From the IMG/VR virus record IMGVR_UViG_3300031669_000233, positions 1-23,999 of that record: a DNA stretch of 23,999 nucleotides; one strand, written 5' to 3'. Under the pieces are notes generated by a model. The model saw only the letters and a list, made by a program, of their open reading frames with translations, searched no databases and was not told the origin of the DNA. A program made the position numbers and the translations under genes. Position 1 is the stretch's first letter, and each line of letters opens with the position of its first letter. Shown one piece after another: positions 1 through 8,146 of this stretch. This DNA comes from a virus.

Positions 1-1115
1 TTCTGTTGCAGCGCAGTTGATCCGGCATTAATTCCAGCACCGCTAATTGTATGCCCTGCTAGATTCCCAGCTTTTTGCAGAGTCTGCAACCTCTTAGCAT
101 TCGCCGCAGCTTTCTCCGCCACGCCACTATAAATATCCACATACTTCTGGGCCTTCTCAAGAACAGCGGCTTTGTTTACTACCTTAAGAGTAGCAACCTG
201 ACTTTTAAATTTGGCAGCTTCCTCCGCAATACTCCTTGACGCCTTCCCTGCCTTCACGGAGGATGCAAGATCGTTGCCGACAGCCATATCTCCCAACTTC
301 AACTCACCCATGACCAAGAAGGCTGGGTCAAGGAATGACTGCGCTGCCAATAAGGGATGCTGCAACATTCCCTTAAAGCCTTCAGTGACCTTAGAGGCAA
401 ACGACATATCTGCCTCCTTCTTAGTTGCATCAATCTGTGCCTGCGCCTTCTGAACAAGCGCGGGAGAATATTGCGTTGGATTGTTTACAATATGCAGCAG
501 CTTAGCGGTATCTTGAATCTTAGCGGCAGCACGGGTTGACGACTCCTGCGGGTAGGCGAAAGTTTTAACAATCTCAGGAACAGTAGACTTAGTGGTCAAA
601 TGCTTAACAGGGTCAAAACCAATGTCCTTCTGCGACAACGGATCATTCTTATAAGTTTCCGGAATTGTCAGAGGATCAGTAGCCGTACCAAAGAGATAGG
701 ACAGCGGGCTATTGAAGGAAACATTGTGTATCTTAGCTGCCTGCATCTCCTCAAGAGACATAGGGTGCGCCGGCACCGTCTGATGCTGGGTATTATAATT
801 CTTGAAATAATTTATAATGCTATTGTCGGTATTAAGTAATCCAACCTCTGCCTTCGGAAGATAATTGTAGGTATCCACAAGAGCATTAGTTGCACTCTTG
901 CCATAACCCACAAGAGTATCCCCAAGAGCACTACCTACACTCTGCAAGGTACTATCCGGCTTAGCATTATCCACAACATTAACTGGGGTGGGCAAAGGAG
1001 AAAAGTCCGCATCCGTATAAGATACAGGCGCGGTCGAGGCTGCCACAGGAGCAGCAACCGTCGAACCATCAACAGGGGAGAAATCCGAATCCGAGTATGT
1101 TGTCGTATCAGCCAT
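1..1115 (-). CDS. large internal virion (ejection) protein, N-terminal part
   Basis: An open frame runs from an ATG at 1115 to the left edge with no stop, giving about 371 residues of a longer protein. It starts MADTTTYSDSDFSPVDG. A short motif of the form Y-[ST]-D-[SA]-D-F-S-P occurs twice within the first 40 residues or so, then the chain becomes Ala/Lys-rich and helix-prone from about residue 200. No catalytic motif is visible in this part. It is the next gene after two Ala/Gln-rich internal-type proteins at the end of the particle module, where podovirus-like phages place the biggest ejection protein, often with a transglycosylase domain further along. That position is the main reason for the call. 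The start lacks a clear Shine-Dalgarno sequence, but no other ATG appears for about 100 codons. Coding is certain, function is inferred. Confidence 0.75.
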   Translation of the reverse strand, partial: MADTTTYSDSDFSPVDGSTVAAPVAASTAPVSYTDADFSPLPTPVNVVDNAKPDSTLQSVGSALGDTLVGYGKSATNALVDTYNYLPKAEVGLLNTDNSIINYFKNYNTQHQTVPAHPMSLEEMQAAKIHNVSFNSPLSYLFGTATDPLTIPETYKNDPLSQKDIGFDPVKHLTTKSTVPEIVKTFAYPQESSTRAAAKIQDTAKLLHIVNNPTQYSPALVQKAQAQIDATKKEADMSFASKVTEGFKGMLQHPLLAAQSFLDPAFLVMGELKLGDMAVGNDLASSVKAGKASRSIAEEAAKFKSQVATLKVVNKAAVLEKAQKYVDIYSGVAEKAAANAKRLQTLQKAGNLAGHTISGAGINAGSTALQQ

Positions 1116-1128
1116 TATATTAAATCCG

Positions 1129-1143
1129 GTAACAAATTGTTAC
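1129..1143. promoter_or_regulatory. 15-bp palindrome GTAACAAWTTGTTAC, copy 1
   Basis: Reads GTAACAAATTGTTAC: two perfect 7-bp half sites around one central base. It lies in the gap between the 438-residue internal protein and the partial large protein, 13 bp upstream of the latter's ATG. The same element occurs at 8147, 14536, 20708 (one mismatch) and 22687. The dyad symmetry suggests a site for a dimeric DNA-binding protein. The binding protein is not identified. Confidence 0.75.
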
Positions 1144-1144
1144 G

Positions 1145-1165
1145 AGGCATACAAACAACATGCCT
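1145..1165. other. small inverted repeat downstream of the 438-residue gene
   Basis: AGGCAT and ATGCCT form a 6-bp stem with a 9-base loop, just after the stop codon of the minus-strand gene and next to the 15-bp palindrome. No run of T follows on the minus strand, so it is a weak terminator candidate at best. It may help to separate the two genes or stabilise the 3' end. Confidence 0.3.
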
Positions 1166-1166
1166 A

Positions 1167-2483
1167 TTAGGGTTGTACCCAACCTTCCTTAGTCCACTTT
1201 AAGGCAACCTTCGCCTTCGTCTTATTATTAATCATTTCATATATCTTACCGGGGATACGAAGGGAGGGATCTTTATGTAGTTCCCCTGACAAAGGAATAG
1301 GTTTAGTAATACCATTAAACGCCTCGGCAGGCTTAGCTGGAGTATTTCCTTCATACCAATGCCCGCTATCAATCTCTGGGGTAGCCTTAGCAATCTCATT
1401 ATGCTTAATAGAGTTCAAGGTTGCTTGCGTGACAGCTTCCTTAAAGGTCAATGACCTACTAGGGTCTGACCTCATACGTTGATTAGCATCTGAAACAATT
1501 TGTATCATTGTAGGACTACTCAAACCAACTCCTGTCTTGGAGGTAACATCCTTACTATATAGTACTGAATTATTAGGATCGTTTGGATCGGCTCCTGTAA
1601 GTTGTGCAACAATAGGCATTGCATCCCGCAATTGTTCAGTTGAAGGAGCCTTATCAATAGCACCTACCTTCATATTATTCTTTCGGAGTGCAAGATCCGC
1701 AGCATGATATGCCTTCGTATTTGCACTATTGATGGCTGCCTGCTGTTCCGTGGCACGATCATGGGATTGCTGCAAGGCAAGGTGTGCCTGCTGAATCTTT
1801 GCCGTAGCCTGTTGGGCAGCGGTCATGCCTGTCTGTTCAATACGTCCCATAATGCCAGGAGACCATTGCGTATTATGAACATTCTGCCTCTCCTCCGGAG
1901 AAGAATTAGGATCTCCCATAACCTGCATCTTCCAGGCATTTAATGCCTGCGGGGTATCCCCATAAACTGCGACGAGTTGCTGGGCTGCCATGCCTGAATT
2001 AGTGTAATGCATTTGCTGCCTCTTCAACTCAGCCGTCTGCATTGCCGACTGTTCCTCCTGCTGCTTCATCTGTGCATTTTGTGCATTAATCATATTAGCA
2101 GATGCCTCACTAGCCCCCACTAAATCTCCTCTGGATAATGCTGAGTAGGCCAACCTAGAGTTAAATCCAACCGGGTCAAATTTTTGTGCCTCCTGATCTG
2201 GAGTTGGTTGAGGTTGCGGAGGTGGTGCCCCAAGAGGTTGCCCTGTCTGTGGATTAATAATGGGAGTAGGTTTCGCAATACTCCCCTTCATCATATCATC
2301 CATCTCCTGCTGCTGCCATTGTGCCTTCTGGCTATTCTGATCGGCAACCTGATGGGCATTCTGCAACCACAAGGCCTGCATCTGCCTCGTATAATCATTC
2401 TGACTTGCCTGCTGCTGCCCCTGCACGAATCCTGTGCCTGCATTAGCAAGGGCTTGGAGGCCTGCACCAATATTAAATCCCAT
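1167..2483 (-). CDS. internal virion (ejection) protein, Gln/Ala-rich
   Basis: A 438-residue protein very rich in Gln, Ala and Asn, especially over the first 240 residues, with a short Pro/Gln-rich stretch near residues 85-95 and many QQ pairs. The middle looks largely helical. The last 60 residues are less biased and contain a WYEGNTPAKPAEAF stretch. No enzyme motif is seen. Composition and position, between the 201-residue Gly/Ala/Gln-rich protein and the large partial protein, match the internal head or ejection proteins of podovirus-like phages (P22 gp7/gp20/gp16, T7 gp14-16 are functional analogues, not shown homologues). A GGAG Shine-Dalgarno sits before the ATG, and the start is 2 bp from the upstream stop, so it is translated with its neighbour. 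Confidence 0.65.
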   Translation of the reverse strand: MGFNIGAGLQALANAGTGFVQGQQQASQNDYTRQMQALWLQNAHQVADQNSQKAQWQQQEMDDMMKGSIAKPTPIINPQTGQPLGAPPPQPQPTPDQEAQKFDPVGFNSRLAYSALSRGDLVGASEASANMINAQNAQMKQQEEQSAMQTAELKRQQMHYTNSGMAAQQLVAVYGDTPQALNAWKMQVMGDPNSSPEERQNVHNTQWSPGIMGRIEQTGMTAAQQATAKIQQAHLALQQSHDRATEQQAAINSANTKAYHAADLALRKNNMKVGAIDKAPSTEQLRDAMPIVAQLTGADPNDPNNSVLYSKDVTSKTGVGLSSPTMIQIVSDANQRMRSDPSRSLTFKEAVTQATLNSIKHNEIAKATPEIDSGHWYEGNTPAKPAEAFNGITKPIPLSGELHKDPSLRIPGKIYEMINNKTKAKVALKWTKEGWVQP

Positions 2484-2485
2484 GA

Positions 2486-3091
2486 TTAAGATACTCCAAA
2501 GGAAAACATAGAATTATCCGAAGGGGCAGATTGCAATTGCATGCCGTAACCGCCAGTACCATTGCCTCCTATATATCCACCAGTGCCTGTGGTAGCATCA
2601 TAAGAGGTTCCGGAGCTACTACCGCCTCCTCCAGAATTATTATAGGCATTAATACCCTGCCCAACCAAGCCACCAACCTGCCCCCACATTTGATTACTCT
2701 GCTGCTGCTGGATATTAGCCTGATTATTAGCAGCCTGCATCGCACTCGCAGGAGCCTGCCCAGCACCCGACAGCATGGCAAGATTATTGAATTGTTGCTG
2801 ATAGGCATTACCGCCCGCCTGCGCCGCTGCAACAAGGGCATTCCCGCTACCTGTATAACCCTGTGCTGCCATAGTACGGGAGGCAGCCTGCTGCTCCGCC
2901 AATCCATATCCACTATTGACGGCAGAGGAAGGATCCTTCATAAGGGCATTGAGTTGCTGTGCTGCCGCAGGTCGATACTGCGCATAAGGATCATAGGCAG
3001 AGGGATTACTATTACCTGAACCTCCACCACCCCCACTCAATGCCCCACCTACAACTGTAACTGCCGCTGCGCCAACCGCTGCCCATACCAT
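2486..3091 (-). CDS. small internal virion protein, Gly/Ala/Gln-rich
   Basis: A 201-residue low-complexity protein. It begins with a hydrophobic Ala/Val segment (residues 2-18) followed by a Gly run, then an Ala/Gln-rich helical middle, and a Gly/Ser-rich C-terminal third. The hydrophobic N-terminus could insert in membranes, as expected of a protein that helps DNA cross the envelope. No catalytic residues stand out. The ATG overlaps the TGA of the cupin-like gene by one base (TGATG), implying coupled translation. It is the first of three adjacent internal-type genes. Assignment as an ejection protein rests on composition and location only. Confidence 0.6.
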   Translation of the reverse strand: MVWAAVGAAAVTVVGGALSGGGGGSGNSNPSAYDPYAQYRPAAAQQLNALMKDPSSAVNSGYGLAEQQAASRTMAAQGYTGSGNALVAAAQAGGNAYQQQFNNLAMLSGAGQAPASAMQAANNQANIQQQQSNQMWGQVGGLVGQGINAYNNSGGGGSSSGTSYDATTGTGGYIGGNGTGGYGMQLQSAPSDNSMFSFGVS

Positions 3092-3567
3092 CAGACTTCT
3101 CCAAAATTAAGTTGAAGTTGCTCAAGGCAATCTACCAAGAGCTTACCCGTCTTTGAATCCCTCAACCTATCTTCTGGCACAATAACTTCCGCCTCTAATT
3201 CTTCTTCCGTGGTTGTTTCAGTTACATGCGTGTTTGCATACCACACATCTGTATGTGCATACCCAATTTTTTTAGTTCCTGCCTTACTAACAAATATGCA
3301 GGGAGCCTCAAATAGCTTTGGCCCATCATCCATTAAAATTGTAATACTTCCCTTAAGAAGGATATTAAAATGTTCCGTACGGTGCATCTTCCCTACAAGG
3401 ATAGTACCTGCCGGAATAAATAAACTCCTAATACACATATGAGGAGCCCACTGATTTGTAGCAGGCATATCCACAGGAGTACCTTGGCAGAGGCGATCCT
3501 GAATATCAAAAATCTCTTGCAGGGTAGGACCGCGAGTTAGAAATTCTTTTGGGATAATAGTATTCAT
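3091..3567 (-). CDS. cupin-like phage protein
   Basis: Using the ATG at 3567 gives 158 residues. An upstream extension of this frame exists only inside the GC-rich fibre gene and was discarded. The core from about residue 45 to 118 reads as a small double-stranded beta-helix: a GTILVGKMHRTEH segment with His62, Glu65 and His66, a Gly at 73, then a GTKKIGYAHTDVWYANTH segment with His105 and His114, the usual layout of the two cupin motifs. A metal site is therefore possible. I recall similar small cupin-like proteins in other phages but no proven role. It may be a virion or assembly protein, given its place between fibre and internal proteins. The start has no good ribosome site and lies right beside the GC-content break, so its 5' region may have been remade by recombination. 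Confidence 0.65.
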   Translation of the reverse strand: MNTIIPKEFLTRGPTLQEIFDIQDRLCQGTPVDMPATNQWAPHMCIRSLFIPAGTILVGKMHRTEHFNILLKGSITILMDDGPKLFEAPCIFVSKAGTKKIGYAHTDVWYANTHVTETTTEEELEAEVIVPEDRLRDSKTGKLLVDCLEQLQLNFGEV

Positions 3568-3574
3568 AATATTA

Positions 3575-4366
3575 ACTATTCGGGAATGGCGAGCCAGCCT
3601 GTTTGAGTGATTGCGTACATGGTCACCGAGATAGCCCGTAGCCGAGAATGTCAATAAATGCCGCGCCGCCCGATGCGGGAGCTGGCGAAAGCGCGTATTG
3701 AATGCTCTGGCTTGCGTCAATGGGGAACGACAGCGGCACGCCGGTAATGGGCCTGATGACGTGGATAGGAAATACCGACGCCAGTGAATTGCCAAGCTCA
3801 AGGGTTGCCGTGTTATCCGTGTCCAGGCAATTCAGCTTTGCGACGTTGGCCGTCGCGGGCACCGCAGCGGATAGCGACACGGTGGTTGCAACGGTAGCGA
3901 CGCCGGCGGAAACAGCGCGAAAAGGCGCGTTTCGCGTGTCAAGGCGCCACACAACGAAGCCGTCCGACCCGTGCATGAAGTTCGTCAAGTTCCCCGACGC
4001 ATCCGCTAGAACCGAGCCGAGATACCGCCGCGACGTGTCGCCCGTTTTAGCGCGGGCCGTGCCGCTGTAGGGGACGTCCGGCGCCGTCGTCACGCATTCG
4101 ATGGCTGGCGTTCCAGCGTTGGAGTAGAGGTACAGGTGGTAGAACGTCGAAGCGGTGAGCACCAAACCAGTCAGTGCGATGGCGTTCGGCGCATCGAGGT
4201 AGTAGCCGAGCGACGGGATGTAGGCTCGCCCGCTCGATACCGTGACCGCCGTGGCGCTCACCCACTGCATCTGAAGACCATCGATGTAGCCTGGGCCTGA
4301 CCAGAGCTTGGCACCATCTACCACACTCTGCGGATCGACTGTTGGTAGTGCAGAAAGGAACGGCAT
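3575..4366. other. GC-rich island inserted in an AT-leaning module
   Basis: Base composition jumps abruptly. By my count the 60 bases at 3841-3900 hold 41 G or C, while the 60 bases at 4561-4620 hold 14. The right edge coincides with the start of the GC-rich fibre gene and the left edge with the short gap before the cupin-like gene. I see no flanking direct repeats, transposase or integrase. Replacement of a receptor-binding gene by recombination is the simplest reading. Confidence 0.7.
3623..4366 (-). CDS. tail fibre / receptor-binding-type protein, foreign composition
   Basis: A 247-residue, Ala/Ser/Thr/Val-rich, beta-type protein with no signal peptide and no enzyme motif. An N-terminal part with alternating short strands (for example AVTVSSGRAYIPSLGYYLD) is followed by TFYHLYLYSNAGTPAIE and SRRYLGSVLADASGN stretches, a pattern I associate with fibre proteins in prophages of Burkholderia-like bacteria; this is recollection, not a search. 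Codons end mostly in G or C, unlike all neighbours. A GAGGG ribosome site formed by the end of the upstream gene precedes the ATG, two bases after that gene's TGA, so it is inserted cleanly in the operon. Its place after the gp10-like and 118-residue genes suits a host-recognition spike. Confidence 0.65.
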   Translation of the reverse strand: MPFLSALPTVDPQSVVDGAKLWSGPGYIDGLQMQWVSATAVTVSSGRAYIPSLGYYLDAPNAIALTGLVLTASTFYHLYLYSNAGTPAIECVTTAPDVPYSGTARAKTGDTSRRYLGSVLADASGNLTNFMHGSDGFVVWRLDTRNAPFRAVSAGVATVATTVSLSAAVPATANVAKLNCLDTDNTATLELGNSLASVFPIHVIRPITGVPLSFPIDASQSIQYALSPAPASGGAAFIDILGYGLSR

Positions 4367-4367
4367 C

Positions 4368-4724
4368 TCAAACCCTCACAGTTATGGGATCACCTATATG
4401 ATCCTGAATTATTGCATACGCATGTGTAGTTAATACTGAAGGATCATTACTAGAATTAACTGGAATATTAATAACACCTGTAATTCTTCCGTAAGCATCT
4501 AAAACTAATTGGGGAACATGTGTAGCATCACCATAAGTTCCTGGGGTTGTATTAACCAAGGGTTGTTTAGATACTGAAATTAAATTAGCATTAATTGTAT
4601 TAATCTTAATCTGTACATTGGTGAACCACTGATTCCAAATAAAACTAACCTTTCCTGTATTCTTATCCGCGATAGGAGTATTATTAGGAGTCTGTGCAAG
4701 GTTATTGGATTGCGTGGTTCCCAT
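4368..4724 (-). CDS. small tail-fibre-type protein
   Basis: A 118-residue Asn/Thr-rich protein. Residues 1-50 resemble the head-binding N-termini of many phage fibre proteins (a FIWNQWF segment), and residues 60-90 hold a GTYGDATHVPQLVLDAYGR motif common in fibre shafts. It is very AT-rich, in sharp contrast with the adjoining GC-rich fibre gene. The ATG overlaps the stop of the gp10-like gene (TAATG). It may be an adaptor that mounts the downstream fibre on the tail, or what remains of the original fibre after replacement of its distal part. Both readings are inference. Confidence 0.55.
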   Translation of the reverse strand: MGTTQSNNLAQTPNNTPIADKNTGKVSFIWNQWFTNVQIKINTINANLISVSKQPLVNTTPGTYGDATHVPQLVLDAYGRITGVINIPVNSSNDPSVLTTHAYAIIQDHIGDPITVRV

Positions 4725-6160
4725 TACAATGTACCTACATCAAATTGCAATTCTACACTTTTCAATCGGAAGGGGAGATTATTGTTGATTGTAAATTTGA
4801 ATGCCCGCCGAGTGAACGTCCCGCAGTGATCTAACTTCGGGAAGGGAAGGGACATATCAACCTTTCTCGGCTGTGACCAAGTCTGATAATCATCATCCGT
4901 TACTTGTACCTGCATGATTGCCCCAGTAACTTGATCCGTATCAAAGATCATCCTCCCCAACTGTTTCCTCCTGGAAGTGCCTGCATCCCACAGGGGAGTG
5001 ATAACAGTGATGGGCATAACAGAGCCATCATCATCTAGGTAATTAGGGCTGGCATAATATAACGTCCCATTACTTTCATGCTGCAAGATATGATTACCAG
5101 CACTATCACGGCAAGAAGCCACAATAGGCATATAATCCCCATTAGTATCCGTCCACTGCTCCCACCTATTCTGCACAAGATCGTAGGCAAGTGTAAGGTT
5201 GGCATTCTTAATCGTAACGACATAGAAGTTATGCCCGTTTGCTTTGATATGCCAACTATATACAACCGACAGGTCGATCTGATTAAGGAGGCGATCAATG
5301 TTAGGTGTGGATACAACCCTCGGCTGTGTCTGCTCCAACATCAATACTTGATTGGAGGCATCCCTATTCGTGGAGATAAAGAATAGAATCTCTTGAATAG
5401 ATTGCACGCTATCGGCGGAGGCACAACCGTAGTTCAATTTACCGGCAGGATAGAATAGCAAGGGAGAACCTGTTGGATTCCCTACATCACTAAAGAACTC
5501 TGTTGTCCATTCCTTCAAGGCAACAACATACACCGATTGCTTTGACAAATACACACCACTATCCGGCTCAATCTGTGCCGTGATATAATCGAGAGGGTCC
5601 CAATCCCCTACAACAGAGACACTATTCGGCACACTACCCCAAATCACCGCAGGTGTAATTGCAGTACCGAAAAAGTGCTGCATTACATAAATTGCCCCAT
5701 TGAGATAGGCAAGTCCCTTTGTTGTGTAGGCAGGATAGGTTGCATTAATGGAATGGAGGGTTGCAGAAAGGCCGCTAGTATCTTCATAGGCATATCCCTG
5801 AACACCATTCTGTAATACTAGATGAGGAGTTGTTCCAAGGATACTATTGAAGGAATAGACACCGCCAGTACCATCAAGACCTGTTGCAACGGAGGCTAAT
5901 CCTTTATAAAGGACAGTTCCGAAAATAGAATACACATAACCATTCCAATAATAGACACCCCTGCCAGCAGCGCTAGTCAGGGGAGGAATACCCCAAGTCA
6001 ACATGCCCGGGCGGCGGTATATATGTGTTCCCTCATTCGGAGAGGCCTCCACGTAACAATTGATGATGCGGGAATCTTTCGCCGTTGAGTTATCCCGATT
6101 CTCAGGACCTGCAATAAGTGGAAGGCGTGCCGGAACTGCAACGGTTGGAGATTGTGCCAT
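4724..6160 (-). CDS. P22 gp10-like tail hub / DNA stabilisation protein
   Basis: 478 residues, close to the length of P22 gp10. The N-terminus (IINCYVEASPNEGTHIYRRPG) and repeated blade-like stretches such as GYVYSIFGTVLYKG, AIYVMQHFF, FISTNRDASNQVLMLEQ and YDLVQNRWEQWTD match the propeller-type proteins that close the packaged head and form the tail hub in P22-like phages. The C-terminal region (about 390-478) with a DDDYQTWSQPRKV segment is also typical. It directly follows the gp4-like gene, the same order as in P22. GGAGG lies upstream of the ATG, which overlaps the preceding TAA (TAATG). Family assignment is from pattern recognition. Confidence 0.8.
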   Translation of the reverse strand: MAQSPTVAVPARLPLIAGPENRDNSTAKDSRIINCYVEASPNEGTHIYRRPGMLTWGIPPLTSAAGRGVYYWNGYVYSIFGTVLYKGLASVATGLDGTGGVYSFNSILGTTPHLVLQNGVQGYAYEDTSGLSATLHSINATYPAYTTKGLAYLNGAIYVMQHFFGTAITPAVIWGSVPNSVSVVGDWDPLDYITAQIEPDSGVYLSKQSVYVVALKEWTTEFFSDVGNPTGSPLLFYPAGKLNYGCASADSVQSIQEILFFISTNRDASNQVLMLEQTQPRVVSTPNIDRLLNQIDLSVVYSWHIKANGHNFYVVTIKNANLTLAYDLVQNRWEQWTDTNGDYMPIVASCRDSAGNHILQHESNGTLYYASPNYLDDDGSVMPITVITPLWDAGTSRRKQLGRMIFDTDQVTGAIMQVQVTDDDYQTWSQPRKVDMSLPFPKLDHCGTFTRRAFKFTINNNLPFRLKSVELQFDVGTL

Positions 6161-6879
6161 TAGCGAAACCTCCCCGCTGTATTATAGAAACGACTATCTA
6201 CATTAAATCGTGTGGATGCATCCTCCACATCGAAGTTCTCTAGGGCAGTACGATAGGCAGTTGCCCTCTGCTGGCATCTATTCATTATGGATTCTGGCTG
6301 TCCCGTACAGATATCATCCGCCAATCCCCAACGTAATGCCATCCTCCATTCTTGCGGGAAGGCGGTATTATCCGTCAATAGAACTGGATTCTTTGCCTGC
6401 ACCCTCATAAGAAAGGTTGCAGTATTCAATATCTCCGTGCTATCAGGAGCAGGCCATAGATTCAAATTAAGTGCGTATGCCTGCTTATCCGCGAAGTATG
6501 AATTGATGGTACCCGAATTACCAGTAACCTGTGAGAGGCGTTCCCACTCATCCCTACTAATGGGGACAAGAGGGCGCCTTATATTAGACGTATTAAGAAC
6601 AAACCCCTGCAATACTTGCAAGGGCTTATCCATTGTCACGGCGGGACCAATTGGGCCGATGACATATTGCGTCTGATTAAGGACAAGGGGAACTGTTATC
6701 TCCTCCTGGAGGAACAATTTGATCCCCTGCGTCTGCCACAAGTTAATAATATCGCAGAGGCGCCTCATATATATTGCAAGCTGTTCTGAGTCCGCCTCTG
6801 CACCTTCCTGCAAATACCCAGCATCAAACATGGCATCATTGATGATACCATATGCCGTGTTGGATGTAGAGTTAGCCAT
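6160..6879 (-). CDS. P22 gp4-like head-to-tail adaptor
   Basis: A 239-residue protein whose N-terminal half is helical (AYGIINDAMFDAGYLQEGAE, then an LCDIINLWQTQGIKLF helix) and whose C-terminal half has AFPQEWRMALRWGLADDIC. This is the typical pattern of the P22 gp4 / tail accessory family that binds the portal after packaging and accepts the gp10 hub. P22 gp4 is shorter (166 residues), but longer relatives are common. Its place directly upstream of the gp10-like gene supports the call. There is no strong ribosome site; the start lies only 3 bases after the upstream stop, so translation is probably coupled. Confidence 0.75.
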   Translation of the reverse strand: MANSTSNTAYGIINDAMFDAGYLQEGAEADSEQLAIYMRRLCDIINLWQTQGIKLFLQEEITVPLVLNQTQYVIGPIGPAVTMDKPLQVLQGFVLNTSNIRRPLVPISRDEWERLSQVTGNSGTINSYFADKQAYALNLNLWPAPDSTEILNTATFLMRVQAKNPVLLTDNTAFPQEWRMALRWGLADDICTGQPESIMNRCQQRATAYRTALENFDVEDASTRFNVDSRFYNTAGRFR

Positions 6880-6882
6880 ATA

Positions 6883-7323
6883 TTACGCCGGATAGATAGG
6901 TTGAAGTTTAATGCACTCAATGATGCAGGCGAATGTTAGGGCGCCATTTGCCGTTGTAGGGGTGCCTGCAATACCCGTCGTAGAGAACATAATATCCCCG
7001 GTAGCTCCTGGGGCTGCATTATTCGTAAGGCCGGCAAAGTTTGAAAAATCAGAATCATCCCCGCCAGACATACCCCAGAACAGTTCATTGGTGGTTGCCT
7101 GCCACCACAATTGCACGTCTAGGTTTGAACTATTCGGCTGCGAGTATTTAACCCTCTCTACGCGCAAGGCAAGGCAGGGAGGACTCATGGTGGCGACAGT
7201 AGTAAGTTGCGTTACCGGAATATCAATCGGAGTTGCTACCGTTAGGTCAATCTCACCTGTAACACGAATAACAAAGTTCCGCATTCCATCACGCAACACC
7301 TGAGTGTTGAATGTATTGGCCAT
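6883..7323 (-). CDS. virion structural protein, beta-rich
   Basis: A 146-residue protein with alternating hydrophobic residues, Thr/Ala/Asn-rich and lacking any charge cluster or enzyme motif. Segments such as MRNFVIRVTGEIDLTVATP and VQLWWQATTNELFWGMSGG suggest a small beta sandwich. It sits between another beta-rich protein and the gp4-like adaptor in the particle module, so a head decoration, connector or tail role is likely. The start has GGAG upstream and lies two bases after the preceding TAA. I do not recognise a named family. Confidence 0.6.
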   Translation of the reverse strand: MANTFNTQVLRDGMRNFVIRVTGEIDLTVATPIDIPVTQLTTVATMSPPCLALRVERVKYSQPNSSNLDVQLWWQATTNELFWGMSGGDDSDFSNFAGLTNNAAPGATGDIMFSTTGIAGTPTTANGALTFACIIECIKLQPIYPA

Positions 7324-7325
7324 GA

Positions 7326-8069
7326 TTAACGCTCCATCGCGGCATACAGGAAGTCTGCAACGCCGGTTGTTACGGCGGCAGTAGCACCATTACCAATGGA
7401 GAGGGTTGGATTCAGAAGAACCGCAGTCATTGCTCCCGTGAGAGAGGAGGCAAGGATCTTCGCAGCCGGACCGAGGGTAGTAACATCTTGCCTCTTCTGC
7501 CCAATCAAACTATTACCAGCATAGATCAATATATTACCAAGGCGGTCAACCGTGAAACCAAGGTCAATATCAGTATTCGCCGTCAACAATCCCGTCAAGG
7601 TAACAGTGCCAATAACGACACTTCCCGTGACCACATTCACTACAATGTTTGTAGTACCGGCAGCCTTCAAGAAGTAGATGCCGTCCGTAATTGCCGTGAA
7701 GGGGGTTGTGGTTGTGTCAATGAGTCCGGCAATAAAAGCATTAGTCGTGAGGGTAGCAACCTGCAGGCGGCACAAGTAGGCCAACTTCTTGGTGGCTGTA
7801 TATTGGAAGGAGGCTACCGGAAGTTGAACCGTGGGATAACTTGCTGCCGTTGCGGCGGTGGTGAAGAGAATACGACCACCACTACCACTAGCAGCCGTAG
7901 CAGCAATGGAACCGCCTGACACAGTTGCCGTATAAAGGGCAGCATTATAAGGGAGAAAGTCATCCTCATAATACGCATAGAAGAATGGATCAGGTACACC
8001 AACCTGCGCGAGAGGCTGATAAGGTGCATCCTGCGTGAAGCCGGAAGTGAAGCGTACTGGATTGCCCAT
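7326..8069 (-). CDS. virion structural protein, jelly-roll-like
   Basis: A 247-residue Ala/Thr-rich protein. After an aromatic N-terminal segment (residues 24-42, with PFFYAYYEDDFLPY) the rest is a string of short beta strands and turns with stretches such as LAYLCRLQVATLTTNAFIAGL and DIDLGFTVDRLGNILIYAGNS. This looks like a lectin-type or jelly-roll fold of a head fibre or decoration protein. No enzyme motif is seen. It follows a 100-bp non-coding gap with a palindrome and a hairpin, so it may start its own transcription unit. AGGA precedes the ATG. Confidence 0.6.
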   Translation of the reverse strand: MGNPVRFTSGFTQDAPYQPLAQVGVPDPFFYAYYEDDFLPYNAALYTATVSGGSIAATAASGSGGRILFTTAATAASYPTVQLPVASFQYTATKKLAYLCRLQVATLTTNAFIAGLIDTTTTPFTAITDGIYFLKAAGTTNIVVNVVTGSVVIGTVTLTGLLTANTDIDLGFTVDRLGNILIYAGNSLIGQKRQDVTTLGPAAKILASSLTGAMTAVLLNPTLSIGNGATAAVTTGVADFLYAAMER

Positions 8070-8105
8070 GATATTTGTCCTGATGATAACGCCATTATGG
8101 AAAGG

Positions 8106-8135
8106 CGCTTCCCTTCGATCAATTGTCGGGAAGCG
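8106..8135. promoter_or_regulatory. inverted repeat in the 8070-8169 gap
   Basis: CGCTTCCC and GGGAAGCG form an 8-bp perfect stem around a 14-base segment that itself has a small CGAT/GTCG inner pairing. It lies between the minus-strand gene ending at 8170 and the one starting at 8069, 11 bp past the 15-bp palindrome. The minus strand continues with CCTTTCC rather than a T run, so this is not a standard intrinsic terminator. It could act as an operator or as a leader hairpin. Confidence 0.45.
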
Positions 8136-8146
8136 TTATACACCGT

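Noticed and set aside
1681-2460. CAG/CTG-type triplet richness as a microsatellite
   Set aside because: It reflects Gln/Ala codons in the internal proteins; no uninterrupted triplet run of note is present.
2530-3019. Long plus-strand open frames opposite the internal virion and head genes
   Set aside because: These are shadows of Gly/Ala/Gln-rich or Ser-rich minus-strand genes, with Leu/Arg/Ile-biased products and no ribosome sites. The same holds for similar frames elsewhere in 1-19 kb.
3568-3801. 78-codon N-terminal extension of the cupin-like gene
   Set aside because: It lies wholly inside the GC-rich fibre gene on the same strand in another frame, and its Arg/His-rich composition is typical of a shadow frame.
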